From NCBI RefSeq assembly GCF_036711975.1, contig NC_091973.1:6510001-6574000 (forward strand): a stretch of 64,000 nt of DNA, written 5' to 3'. The translations under genes were made by a program, and so were the position numbers. How positions within the stretch are numbered: position 1 is the first letter of the stretch; every line of letters starts with the position of its first letter. Shown piece by piece: positions 1 to 11,100 of the stretch. A model generated the notes under the pieces. The model searched no databases. It was not told where the DNA came from and was given only the letters and a program-made list of their open reading frames with translations. Source of the DNA: Onthophagus taurus (Eukaryota; Arthropoda; Insecta; Coleoptera; Scarabaeidae).

Positions 1-740
1 GCTGCGCGGCGCAATTGAGTTAACTCAGTACAGTGTGTTACGTGCGCTGATACCCCACTTTAAAATGAGTCAACTCAATTGCGCCACCTTTGGCATAGTA
101 GCATACGCTGGTGTGGCTTACTAGATAGGTGCAACACACTGGTAGACCCAAAGTTTAACGCACAACCGCTATGGCGCAGGCAGCATAAGACTTAGGGCTG
201 GTATTTTCAACTATCTATAAAGTTCTCAATAGGTATGCAACAGATCTGTCAGATTTATCACCCTATTATAGCCCTTGAAATGAGCAAATAAAATGGCGAC
301 ATTGTACAAAACGCGCCATGTACTCTTTATATTCACGTTCTGTACACCGCCACCGTAACATATTCTCATTTTGAGGAGTTTAACAGGGCTAAAAATCTTG
401 CAGATCTGTCAAATAGCTATTAAAAATTTACAGATATGTAGGTGAAAATTCTAGCCCTTAGTCACGTATAAAACCTGCATTTGCTAGAACTTGGAACGAG
501 ATATCAGGCTAGCTGCGCCGGCGCATATGATATCGCCGATAGATATGATGCATCAGCAACTGCGTTATGGCGCAATTGAGTTGATACATTGCGCTAACTC
601 ACTTAGGTGCGCCAGTATCAGTGTGTCAGCGCAGCAAATTTTGCTGAGTTACACATGGCTAGTTGGAAGTAATAAGAACTCGTATGATTGGCGAATTAGA
701 ATAAGTATTCGTATTAGATGTGCACAAACGAAAAGTGATA
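1..740. repeat. Nested small inverted-repeat elements
   Basis: No gene is seen. A hairpin spans 8-85: arms 8-27 and 66-85 both read GGCGCAATTGAGTT-like, with one mismatch in 20. A further copy of GGCGCAATTGAGTT starts near 570. The stretch 192-461 is a separate MITE-like unit, listed on its own, that seems to interrupt this sequence. The open frame at 491-754 has no family resemblance and I do not call it a gene. Confidence 0.5.
192..461. mobile_element. Short TIR element (MITE-like), about 270 bp
   Basis: The left end begins TTAGGGCTGGTATTTTCA and the right end, reverse-complemented, begins CTAAGGGCTAGAATTTTCA. Inside these, both arms carry an AGATCTG-containing block followed by an AGCCCT block. 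There is no coding capacity. Superfamily is unassigned because no target-site duplication is certain. Confidence 0.55.
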
Positions 741-2413
741 TTATTTTCTTGTGAAGCGCTGTGGAACATTAAAATTCAGCTCGGGGATATCCAGCATGCC
801 GTTAACAATTTTGAAAAGAAAGACCAGGTCAGACAAGAGCCGCTGTTGACTTATACGCAATATATACATAGGCCAGACGGGACGTAACCTCAACATTAGA
901 ATCAAAGAACACATATCTAAAGAAACATCTTCTGTATTTAAACACACGTCTGAGACAGGTCATAACTTCAACGCAGATTCAATAAGACTTCTAAAACAGC
1001 TTCCAAAATCTAAAAAATTAGATCTATATGAAGAAATGGAAATATCTAAATATAATAATAAAGAATTATTAATGAACGAAGCTACGGATATAAATTCTTA
1101 CCGTTTGTTTATGCCTTTTATAAGTGTAAATTCACCACCTAAACCTGTTTCCGAAAATCTTCCATCTTAGAATAATCCAAAAGTTGCACATACCAGTTCC
1201 TTTTCGACAGTTGTAGAAATAAGATATTTTGGGATCTTGTTCGATTTTTTTAACAAATTTTTAACGTGTAAGTTTATCGTAACAATTTTCTTGTAAATTT
1301 TAACAATGCTGAGAGAAATTCAAAAGTGGAAAATCTTAACATCCGAAATTATTATACCACGCAGCCACTATTAATTGACGGTAAATACTTTTTCTCATGT
1401 TTATGTTTTGTAAATTTAAAAAATTTTTTACTCATGTTTTGTAGCAACAACCTGATGACGGAAATTTTCTCCGAAACCGGTAGTTGAGAACCAATAAATT
1501 TCATTCTTCGGAATCTTAATTAATTTTTTATATTTAACATTATAGGCAATAGGTTGAAAACCGTACAGCGTCTGTCGTAATCGCAGTACGGAAGATAATA
1601 TTTATACGCCAAGTGAATAACAAAGCGACGTTGATTGGCTTCGATGCGATCACGATAGACGGCGTACATGCGACTCCATACCACAGAACCATAGCTTAAT
1701 ACACTGTTTACAAATGCCATATAAAAGGATTTTATACAGGTAACATTGGTGAAACTTCTACTTATTCTGATAACGAACCTCAAGTTACGTAATGCTTTTT
1801 ACACCATAAGGTTTAGAATCAAGTGTAATACCAAGATCCTTCACTCTGTCAGTGGACGCAATAGTTAAAACTGTAATGAAAGTTAACCGGATATCGTTTC
1901 CATGTAAATGTAATTTTTTGACATTTGTCGTAATTAAGATGAAGTTTGTTGAAATGCAAACGGTCAAGGTCTTCCTGAAGCCGTAGACAGTCGAGACTTG
2001 ATGTTATATTTGTAAATATTTTATTATCATCTGCATACAGCACGAAATTGGAAAACTTAAAGCTTATCATTAATATAAATTAAAAATAATGTTGATCCAA
2101 GATGGCTGCCTTGGGGCACACCGGAAGAGATGGACTTATAACCAGATACAAAGCTACCAACCTCGACTTTTATCTGATAAATATGATATAATCCAGTGAA
2201 CAATGCCATTTGAGATGTTAAAGGAAGACAGTTTTTGAACAAGAATTGTATGGTCAATCTTGTCGAAGGCTTTAGAATAATCTGTGTAAATAGCATCGAC
2301 TTGATGTTTAGCGTGCCAGTTCTCCTAAGACGTTTTTCAATGACTTCAAACTGAATGCAACGTTTCACGGTACCTTCAAACAGCAGCAGCTCCATTTTTA
2401 TGTACATCGCCAT
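741..2413 (-). pseudogene. Non-LTR retrotransposon reverse transcriptase relic
   Basis: Minus-strand pieces give a decayed LINE reverse transcriptase: a finger/palm portion with SSGVPQGS (about 2110-2150), a YADD catalytic box (about 2030), a thumb region (1520-1780), and a C-terminal piece (741-850) containing LLSDLVFLFKIVNG. Frameshifts and stops separate the pieces. The thumb and C-terminal pieces are adjacent in a normal protein of this kind but lie about 690 bp apart here, because a Penelope-like fragment sits between them. It looks Jockey/CR1-like by motif; the clade is an inference. Confidence 0.75.
863..1539 (+). mobile_element. Penelope-like element 3' fragment inserted in LINE
   Basis: The plus strand from about 870 encodes the end of a GIY-YIG endonuclease as in Penelope-like retroelements: GQTGRNL-type residues, then an IKEH motif and a C-terminal tail stopping near 1168. 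A non-coding 3' region follows, with a CCTGATGACG block near 1450. It is flanked by 12-bp direct repeats TTATACGCAATA (851-862) and TTATAGGCAATA (1540-1551), with one mismatch, consistent with a target-site duplication. It is 5'-truncated: no reverse transcriptase is present. Confidence 0.75.
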
Positions 2414-2414
2414 A

Positions 2415-3610
2415 AATTAACAACATGTCTGTTTCTGCTCTCATGAATGTCTTTAATAATATTGCTGTCTACAATTCACCATCGAGAAAGGATCTAACCA
2501 CAGCATTAATTTCCTAGATATAAACATAAGCAGACATACAAATGATAAATCATTAAATTTCAATATATATTGAAAGCCAACTGCTACTGTTTGTGTGATA
2601 CCTAAGAATTCTTTCAATTGCATGAGCCATAAAATTGCAGCATTCCGATTCTTCTTTCATAGAGCTACACACATTCCGCTTAGCAATAGAGATTAATTCA
2701 CCAATGAATTAATTCTAATAATTGAAATTGGACTTAAAAATGGATTTAATATAAAAGATATTCAGACTTTTACGTTTTTTTTCTTACAATACAAATTTAA
2801 AGAAATCCTATTCAAGCATAACATTAATGTCGCCTTCACAAACAACAATAACATGAGTCAAATACTTATAAACAACAAACACAAATTTAAAAAGAACGGA
2901 ATGAGTGGTATCTATAGATTAAAATGTAGCGACTGCGAGAAATTTTATATAGGACAAATAGGAAGAAACATTACCAAGAGCACATTACAAGAAACACCTC
3001 CGCCTTTCATAAACACCTTGAAGAATATAAACATAAACCCAGTGAACTGGATATAAATATTATTAAAATTCTTAAAAAATCAAAATTGTTGGACTTATAC
3101 GAGGAATATTATATAACACTGAACGAAAAGAATTTCCCAGAGCTATTATTGAACGATTAAAACAATTACAAATTAATACAGTGATCTGACACTTTATTTC
3201 ATTCACGTGACCATATTCCCGCCATACACTTTAACATTTAAGGTTATGATTTTCACCTGATCCGGTTTTACATCGTGTTCGTCTTAATTTTTAATGTGTG
3301 CCCAATTAACTTGTGATTTGATATCTGATTATTCGAAGAAAAAATCTTTCCGTTGATTTATAGTGCCCTAACATTTAATTGGATCGTTTATATACGAGAT
3401 AATTTTGTTTAAACATTAATTTGTAATGAGTTCAATATTCTACAACCTTCACCTGTAAACCCATCTGACGGTAATTAATTTAATAATTTTTATTTGTATT
3501 ATTTACTTTTTATATTTAATTTTAGTCGTTCCTGATGACGACTCTGCTGTGAGTCGAAACATATGTAGCACTGATATTGAACATTTAATAAATTTTCATC
3601 TTTACATCTA
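2415..3610 (+). mobile_element. Penelope-like element, C-terminal RT + GIY-YIG relic
   Basis: Plus-strand residues from about 2480 match the end of a Penelope-like reverse transcriptase (SINFLDI, then SHKIAAFRFFFHRATHIPLS), followed after decay by a GIY-YIG endonuclease start (GIYRLKCSDCEKFYIGQ, 2907-2958) and a C-terminal tail stopping near 3160. The 3' region contains CCTGATGACGACTC and CATATGTAGCAC near 3530-3575, a terminal sequence repeated at 51600. Several stops and a frame break make it non-functional. It abuts the LINE relic on its left. Confidence 0.75.
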
Positions 3611-3705
3611 AATTCCTCTATTAATGTCTGTTTGTTCTGAAAAAGTGAATAAATTTGTGATATCTCCCATGATAAATAATAAGAAATTAATTTATTTACA
3701 ACATA

Positions 3706-3736
3706 TGGTATAAAGGTTACAGTAACCTTTATACCA
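3706..3736. repeat. Perfect 15-bp-arm palindrome at LINE 5' junction
   Basis: TGGTATAAAGGTTAC (3706-3720), one base, then its exact reverse complement (3722-3736). The right arm is LINE coding sequence (VTFIP codons), so the left arm is an inverted copy of the first LINE bases. Confidence 0.85.
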
Positions 3737-5940
3737 AAGAATGGAAAAAAGGACCCAACGGATCCTAAAGCCTTTCGACCAATTAGTCTCTCATCATTTC
3801 TTTTAAAGACGCTTGAAAGACTATGTGAACATTACATTAGAGAGAATGTACTTAAAGCGTTTCCTTTGCATTTCAACCAACATGCATATATCAAAGGTAA
3901 ATCTGTGGATAGCGCCCTACACATGGTAGTGGGGCGCATCGAACAAGCATTTGATTCGAAAGAGTCCATTCTGGGAACTTTCCTTGACAAAGAGGGAGCG
4001 TTTGACAAAACCACCTTTAGTAGCATTAACCTGGCACTGGAATCTCGAAGAGTGCCATCGGTCATCGCGGGCTGGATTAAAACAATGCTAGCAAGCAGAG
4101 TTGTTCAGACTAAGGCGAAAGGACACACAGTACAGAGAGCTGTGGTTAAGGGTTGCCCACAAGGTGAGGTACTCTCACCGCTTCTCTGGTGCTTAATAGT
4201 TGATGATCTCATCCCTGAGTTAAATAATAAATATCTCTTCACAGTTGGTTACGCAGCCGACGTGACTATCTTGTTAAGAGGTAAACCTGACAATTTTCTT
4301 TGTTACAGAATGCAGCAGGCACTTAAACTCGTTGAACGATGGTGTGAAGAACATACCCTCTCTGTCAATCCTAAAAAGACAGAGACTGTTCTCTTCACTA
4401 AACAGAAGAAACTGGGACACTTAACGCCACCCAATTTCTGCAATAGTCCATTAACCTTTGCTCCAGAGGTGAAATATCTGGGTGTTATCTTGGACAAAGG
4501 ACTAACTTGGACATCACACATTAGTTGCAAAATCAAAAAAGCAACGATTGTACTGACCCAGTGCCGAAGGGCTATTGGGAATACTTGGGGATTAAATCCG
4601 AAAGTTACAATGTGGATCTACACTTCTGTGATAAGACCCATGGTAGCTCACGGAGCCATAGTCTGGTGCTCAGCACTAAAACATGCATATAAAGCTACAT
4701 TGCTGCATCAATTGCAACAACTGGCCTGCCTGCTAATCACAGGCGCTATGAGATCTACACCTACGATTGCAATGGAGACTATGTTAAACGTGCTGCCCCT
4801 AGATATTTTTATCAGGGAGGTGGCCGTGATGGCATTGCTTCGGTTGCGATCAGTAAATGAAAAGCAGGTTGTTAAAATGGGAATAGTCCGGAGCAAGCTC
4901 TGGAGTGAGGCTGTTAGTAAACAACCCCTCCTTAAAGCTCGCACAGACTACATTACACCTACTTTCTTAGGCAAGCCACACTTTGGCATTGAAACGATAC
5001 CCCAGAGCAACTCAAGCTCGGGCAAAACGCTGACCATCTACACTGATGGATCAAAGAAGGCTGGAGGTTCCGGAGCGAGAATCTTCTCGCACGATCTCCA
5101 GCTGCACCTTTCCACTTCGTTAGGATCGTATTGCACGACTGCTCAAGCCGAATTAATTGCTATAAATATAGCAGCCGATGCGATTATCAACTCCAAAAAA
5201 GTCGGCAGAAACGTTGTAATCTGTACTGATAGCAGACAGGCTATGCTGGCGGTTGGCAGGCATCATACTGCATCATCGTTGGTGAAGTCCTGTCGGCAAT
5301 CACTCGAAAAGGCAAACGTATACAACAACGTCACGATAAAATGGCGAAAAGGACACATCGGAATTAAAGGACATGATGAAACGGGCGGCTAACAAGTCAC
5401 CGATCTCCCCTGAACCGTTTGTACCACTAGCTGTTAATACAGCATCAAAACTGATAAACTCCATCTCCCACCGAGCTTTTTGCGATAGATGGGATGGGAC
5501 GGCAGTAGGTGCCTTTGCTAAGAAAACTGTGCTCTACCCTGACCGGAAGACATCTACTCAGTTTCTGGGAAAATCGAAAAGTGACTTGAGGCTTCTCACC
5601 CACTTCCTGACCGGACACTGCAGGTTACGTAAGCACATGTTTTACATGAAGCTGGCGAATACACCCCTCTGTAGAGGGTATGAAATGGAAGACGAGACGG
5701 TAAGTCATACTGTTTGTGACTGTCCAAACCTCATGTACTTAAGGGAATCTATTTTCGGAGTACCATGCCTCCAAATTTCGGATATAAGGAACATACCTTT
5801 CTGTTCTATATTAACGTTCATGAAAAGATTGGGCTGGTTTTCTGACCCTTGAATGAACAGTAAACTGTGGGGACGTACAAAGGGTCCGCTGGGGCCTAAG
5901 TGCTGTGAGTAACTCACCCCCACGTGAAACTACATACATA
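3722..5940 (+). pseudogene. LINE with reverse transcriptase and RNase H, 5'-truncated
   Basis: A long frame runs from 3722 to about 5392. RT motifs include AFRPISLSSF, the palm block LDKEGAFDKT, and the catalytic box as YAADV where YADDV is usual, so the first catalytic Asp is missing. A ribonuclease H domain follows (TIYTDGS, AELIAI, CTDSRQAM, WRKGHIG). A frameshift near 5373-5390 moves the remainder to another frame, ending 5852, with a CCHC-like knuckle (CRGYEMEDETVSHTVCDC). The 3' end has a CATA-type tail near 5935. RNase H suggests the I/R1/LOA group of insect LINEs. The 5' junction carries a perfect palindrome. Confidence 0.85.
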
Positions 5941-5950
5941 CATTTATTTA

Positions 5951-6832
5951 CAACTATTGAATTATCTATTCGTTATAAATTTGATTTTTGACGGGTAATG
6001 ACACGCATTACTCGTGACTGATAAAGTGTTGAATAATGAAGCCATTATTCCACAGTTCTGACATATGAGCATATAATGAGGGCTATTATTCACGAAGGTT
6101 AAGTTTATATCACGAGCATAATTAACCTGAGTGAATAATAGCTCATTATATGCGAGTAGAATACTATACTTTGTCCACGACTATTGAAATTGATTCCATA
6201 AATTTATTTTTTAAATAAATTTTTGAATAAAGGTTAATCGTCAATGTGACACAAATTCAATGTTACTAACTGTAATTAACTTCACAACAATTTGTCAAAA
6301 TTAAATGTCAGTTTTATAAAACGTCGTTTTCTTTACGAAAATTAATTAATTTATGCTTAAATCATACGAAAAAAGGAATTTGTTTAGGTTTTTTTAATGT
6401 CAAACATTTAGAAACTCCTAAAAAATTGAATTAAATTGACGTTTTTTGAACTTTTAACGTTTGAAATAATTATTATTAGTCTGGTCAAGATGGCTACCCG
6501 TGAATAATGATTATTATTCACTCCGTGAAAAATGACTACCATTTTGTTTTAGAAAACTCATTCTAAGGTATATATTATAAGGTAGTCGTGGACAAATAAA
6601 ATATTAACAGAAATGACAGCTTTCTTATATTGAGGTTATGTCTGAAATGTCTATCAAGTTTATTTTTTTCCTTTTTTTGATTTTTTTTTTCAAAATTAAA
6701 TAGTTGTAGATAAAGTATAGTATTCAACTTGCGTATAATGGATGTTACCCACTCAGATTACAACACTCGCTCGTGTTGCAACTTCATCTTCGTGGGTAAC
6801 AGCCGCCATTATACGCTTGTTGAATAATATAC
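5951..6832. mobile_element. Modular inverted-repeat element, copy 1 (order A-B-C-D)
   Basis: Blocks shared with 20186-20975: A (5951-6062), B (6063-6593), C (6594-6744), followed here by a hairpin D (6745-6832) whose arms contain GTTACCCAC and GTGGGTAAC. B is bounded by hairpins carrying the words TATAATGAG and TGAATAATAG. The other copy has B inverted and placed after C. No coding sequence is credible. Superfamily unknown. Confidence 0.7.
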
Positions 6833-6984
6833 TATTTTCGTACAGCACTAGAAAAACACATTTAATAGTAGATTTAATCATCAACTTTAAATATCTCGGT
6901 AATAAATTAATTTTGGACATATGTTTATATTTTGTGCTGAAGAATACATACCTAAAATACGCCATGCAATTCTGAAACACCCGG

Positions 6985-7990
6985 TTCTGGTATAAACTCC
7001 TTGAGTTAAGCTTAATAGATTTTTATTAGATATTTTCTATAACGCGATCTATAAACTGAAACAATTGTGATGTTATTACTGTAGCAAGGTTACCTCAAAT
7101 AGATTTATTGATACGTTGAAAGAAAATGTAGAAAGAAATCGATTACGAACAAGAATTTATACCGCTAAATTTGTAATACTTTTTCGTTTACATTTAATAA
7201 TAATCAAAAGTTTTAATTAGACGTTGATAGATAAGTTTTTGCGTTTACAGCCAATATTACAGTGTAAAAGGACGCGTTAGGAAAGGATATGACTTGAGCG
7301 GTTATGCTACAAAAGCAAATCAATATGATGAATACCGCGACTTAAATACTTTTGTTGGCACAATCAAAGAAAAACCGAGTTTAACCCAGATTATGCCGCT
7401 GTCTTTGTTTTCTTAGAAGATTAATAATCCCATTCTTTCTCTCTTCGATAAAAGCTACACTTTTAAAACACGCAACGATGATATAGATGTATTAGAGTTC
7501 GTAATCTAATTCTTATTCATCCAACGAATAGGTGTCGACGTCAACTCATAAAATCGGCATAATCTGGGCTAATAAAATAAAATTGGTCGCGAATTTTTTA
7601 GTCCAGTTCTGTTAGGAAGAAATAATTATGTAAACAAGGGAATGAGAAAAGGATTAAATATCGAGTTATTGCAACGATAATTTATAAGAATGATTTGTGT
7701 AGATTTCGCGAATCTAGTAAACGATATTATATGTCATATTTTATAAAAGATTCAGCTATTATTATTAAGAAACGTGTATTATATAGCCGCGATCGTTTGT
7801 GATTATCGATAATCACTGAAAGAAAAGATATATATAAATATAATATTGCCGCGAGTTATAGCATTTTTATAGTTGCATCAGAGATTGAGACTGTAATAAA
7901 ATAGATATAATAAATTGCAATAACTCTTTTAATATTAATTAATTAAGACACCAATGATACAAGAATATTGAACAAGAAATGAATCCTTTT
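6985..7990. other. Gene-free AT-rich stretch with a small hairpin
   Basis: This lies downstream of nonA (minus strand) and may include its 3' UTR. The only structure seen is an inverted repeat, CCAGATTATGCCG near 7383 and CGGCATAATCTGG near 7552, with about 170 bp between, possibly a decayed MITE. No other gene is recognised. Confidence 0.4.
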
Positions 7991-8113
7991 CTCATAACCC
8001 CTCTATATATTTTTCTAAAATAAAGTGTTAATAGCACCACTTACCAATTTATTTGGTGGTGCAGCTATAATCGGAAACAAAAAGCAAAGTGTTAACACAA
8101 AAACATAAATTAC

Positions 8114-11100
8114 CTGGTTAAACATACATCCCCCTTCCTCAAATCCACCTTGATCCTTGAGCATGTTATCTAATTGTTGAGCCTGGAGAAATAAGCTATT
8201 TTCTTGCTGACGACGCCGCATTTCATCTTCTTGATGCATCATCCTCGACTCAATCTCTTCTTGTTGACGTCTCATCACCTCCTCACTTCTCCTTCTCGCC
8301 TCCTCCACTTGCTGTTCCTTCATTTCCCATTCGCGTTTTTGCCTACCCATGTCCATCTCCCTCGCGCGAAGTTGTTCACGTAACATAGCTGTATCATGTT
8401 CGTAACGCGCAAACTCCATCTGCGCTAATAACTTTTCCTGTTCAATTTCTTGTTCTTTTTTGAGACCTTCCATTTTTTGCTTGTACAATTCATTAAGTTG
8501 TTTCCAGCGCATTCCGTATTCATGCTCAAACGAATTAGTCTCTGCAAAACGGGGGCCAATTTTACGTTGTTGTATAAAATCTGGGTTACGTTTTGGTACG
8601 AATTTTTCTGAATAACCGTCCATTTCGTCCTGTGCTAAGTAAGGTTCAACGTAAACCGGTCGAATGCTTGATGTTAAAAAGAAACATTCGTCTTGGCATT
8701 TTCGCAAAGCGAATTGAGCGCTACTTTTACGTGTAAATTCAACGATGCCTTCACCAATCGATTTTCCATGATCATCCACAATAACCACGCTTCTATCAAT
8801 CTCTCCAAAAATAGAAAATGCTACATGTAGAAGTTCGTTAGTTACAAACTCGTCCAAATTCTTTACCTTTATAGTTAAACTATTCGGAGCAAATCTTATT
8901 TTTAAAGTACGACCTTTAATCACTTTACCGTTTAACTCATTCTTCGCTCGTTCAGCATTAAAATGATAGTCGATTCTAATGAATCCAAAACATTTTTCTC
9001 TGTTAACAAACAACTCGCTTGTTTCACCGTAAGGTTTAAAAAGCTCTAAGATATCGTTATCTTCACAATCGGTCGAAATATTACCAATATATAATCTACT
9101 CCTTCCCGAAAACTTTTTTTCCTCATTTTGAATAGGAGGAAGATCGTAACTAGGGCCGGATATCTCCATTAATTTATCATAAAATATACGTTCATTTTGA
9201 CGACCAGGCGGGCCTGAATTAAAATCATCGCCTTGGTGTTGATCTTTTCTTTGAAAACGGCCACGATTGTCAGGATTCTTAAAAATTAATAATAATTAAT
9301 AAAAAAACGGTATAATTCAAGAATAATCATGTCGCTTAAAAATCATTAATTTTATTTTTAATCGACGGGAAATCACTCAAATAAGCATAAATAGGATATT
9401 TGGAAATTTATTTCTCAAGAACGGAAAGTGATTTTTCAAAACGGCTTTTTGCATTAAAAAGAGGATACTTTAATTAATAATTGGTGATATTTCCACAAGG
9501 ATCCTTCAAGAAATTAATTTTATAGCGAATTTTGAAAATTATCGCAACATCGAAAATTGTATCAAAACTTCAAATATTGTTTTCTCAAAAACTAAAAGTT
9601 ATTTTTCAAAACGGGTTGGTTCATTGGAAAGAGGACACTTTTCTTAACATTTTGGGAAAGTTTTATACTCATATTCCAAGAAATCGATTTTATACGAGTT
9701 ATTAAAACTTAATCGGCGAAAATTATAAAATTCGAAAAAATTTCAAAAATTTATTTTTTAAAAACTGAAAGTGATTTTTCAAAACGGCTATTTGTATTAA
9801 AAAGAGGATACTTTAATTAATACTTGGTGATATTTCCACAAGAATCCTTCCAGAAATTAATTTTATAGCGAATTTTGAAAATTATCGATGAAAATTGCAA
9901 CATCGTAAATTTTATCAAAACATCAAATATTGTTTTCTCAAAAACTAAAAGTTATTTTTCAAAAGGGGTTGGTTCATTAGGAAGAGGATAGTTTTATTAA
10001 CATTTTGATAAAGTTTCATACTCATATTCCAAGAAATCGATTTTATATGAGTTATTAAAACTTAATCGGCGAAAATTGCAAAATTTAAAAAAATTGTTGA
10101 TCATTTCAAAAATTTATTTCTCAAGAACTAAAGGTGATTTTTCAAAACGGCTTTTTGCATTAAAAAGAGTATACTTTAATTAATAATTGGTATTTTGATA
10201 TTTTGATATAATTGATATTTTCACAAGGATCCTTCCAGAAATTAATTTTATAGCGAATTTTGAAAATTATCGAATTTTAAATATTGTTTTCTTAAAAACT
10301 AAAAGTTATTTTTCAAAACGTGTTGGTTCATTGGAAAGAGGATACTCTTATTAACACTTTGGGAAATTTTCATACTCATATTCCAAGAACTGGATGTTAT
10401 ACGAGTTTTTAAAACTTAATTAGCAAAAATTGCAAAATTCGAAAAAATTCTCGATTATTTCGGATATCCGTTCCACCACTAGCGTAAAGCTTAATGTCGT
10501 TATTTACCACGTATAAACTAAATATAACCTAAAATCTATACCTGATGCCTCTTTAAACGTTACATTCGGATCCACCTAATTTATTGATTTATTTCAGAAT
10601 TTTGTGTAGAAATTCCACTTTGAGGTAGGTTAATTAACATTATGTCATAATTATTGATTAATTAACAGTGCGAATTTCTCAAATGTCGGGTTGGTCATGG
10701 AGTAGAGGGTGGGTTGTACAATACCGTTCAAAAGTATATGATAATTAATACTGAACAAATTTTCACACAATTTTCAGACATCATATGCCAAAGCATAGAG
10801 GCGTGACAATTTTTTTTAATCGATGTCAGTCCTAGAAATAGAATTTTATTTTATATTTTTGTTTTGCATTATTTTCACATGATATTTTCGGAAAATTATG
10901 AAATATTATTTTTAAGGCCGAGGTTACACGTAGCAATCGACTGCGATGGCAGTAACTACGGAGGGGCGTGGTTTGGCTATTCGCGTCAAAATTTACGTGT
11001 AACATGTCCATTGCCATAGTAATGGACTGCTACCAAAGGTACTAACTGTCATCGCTAACAAATTTTCTACTTTCGGTGTAGCAGTAGTGTTATACGTAAA

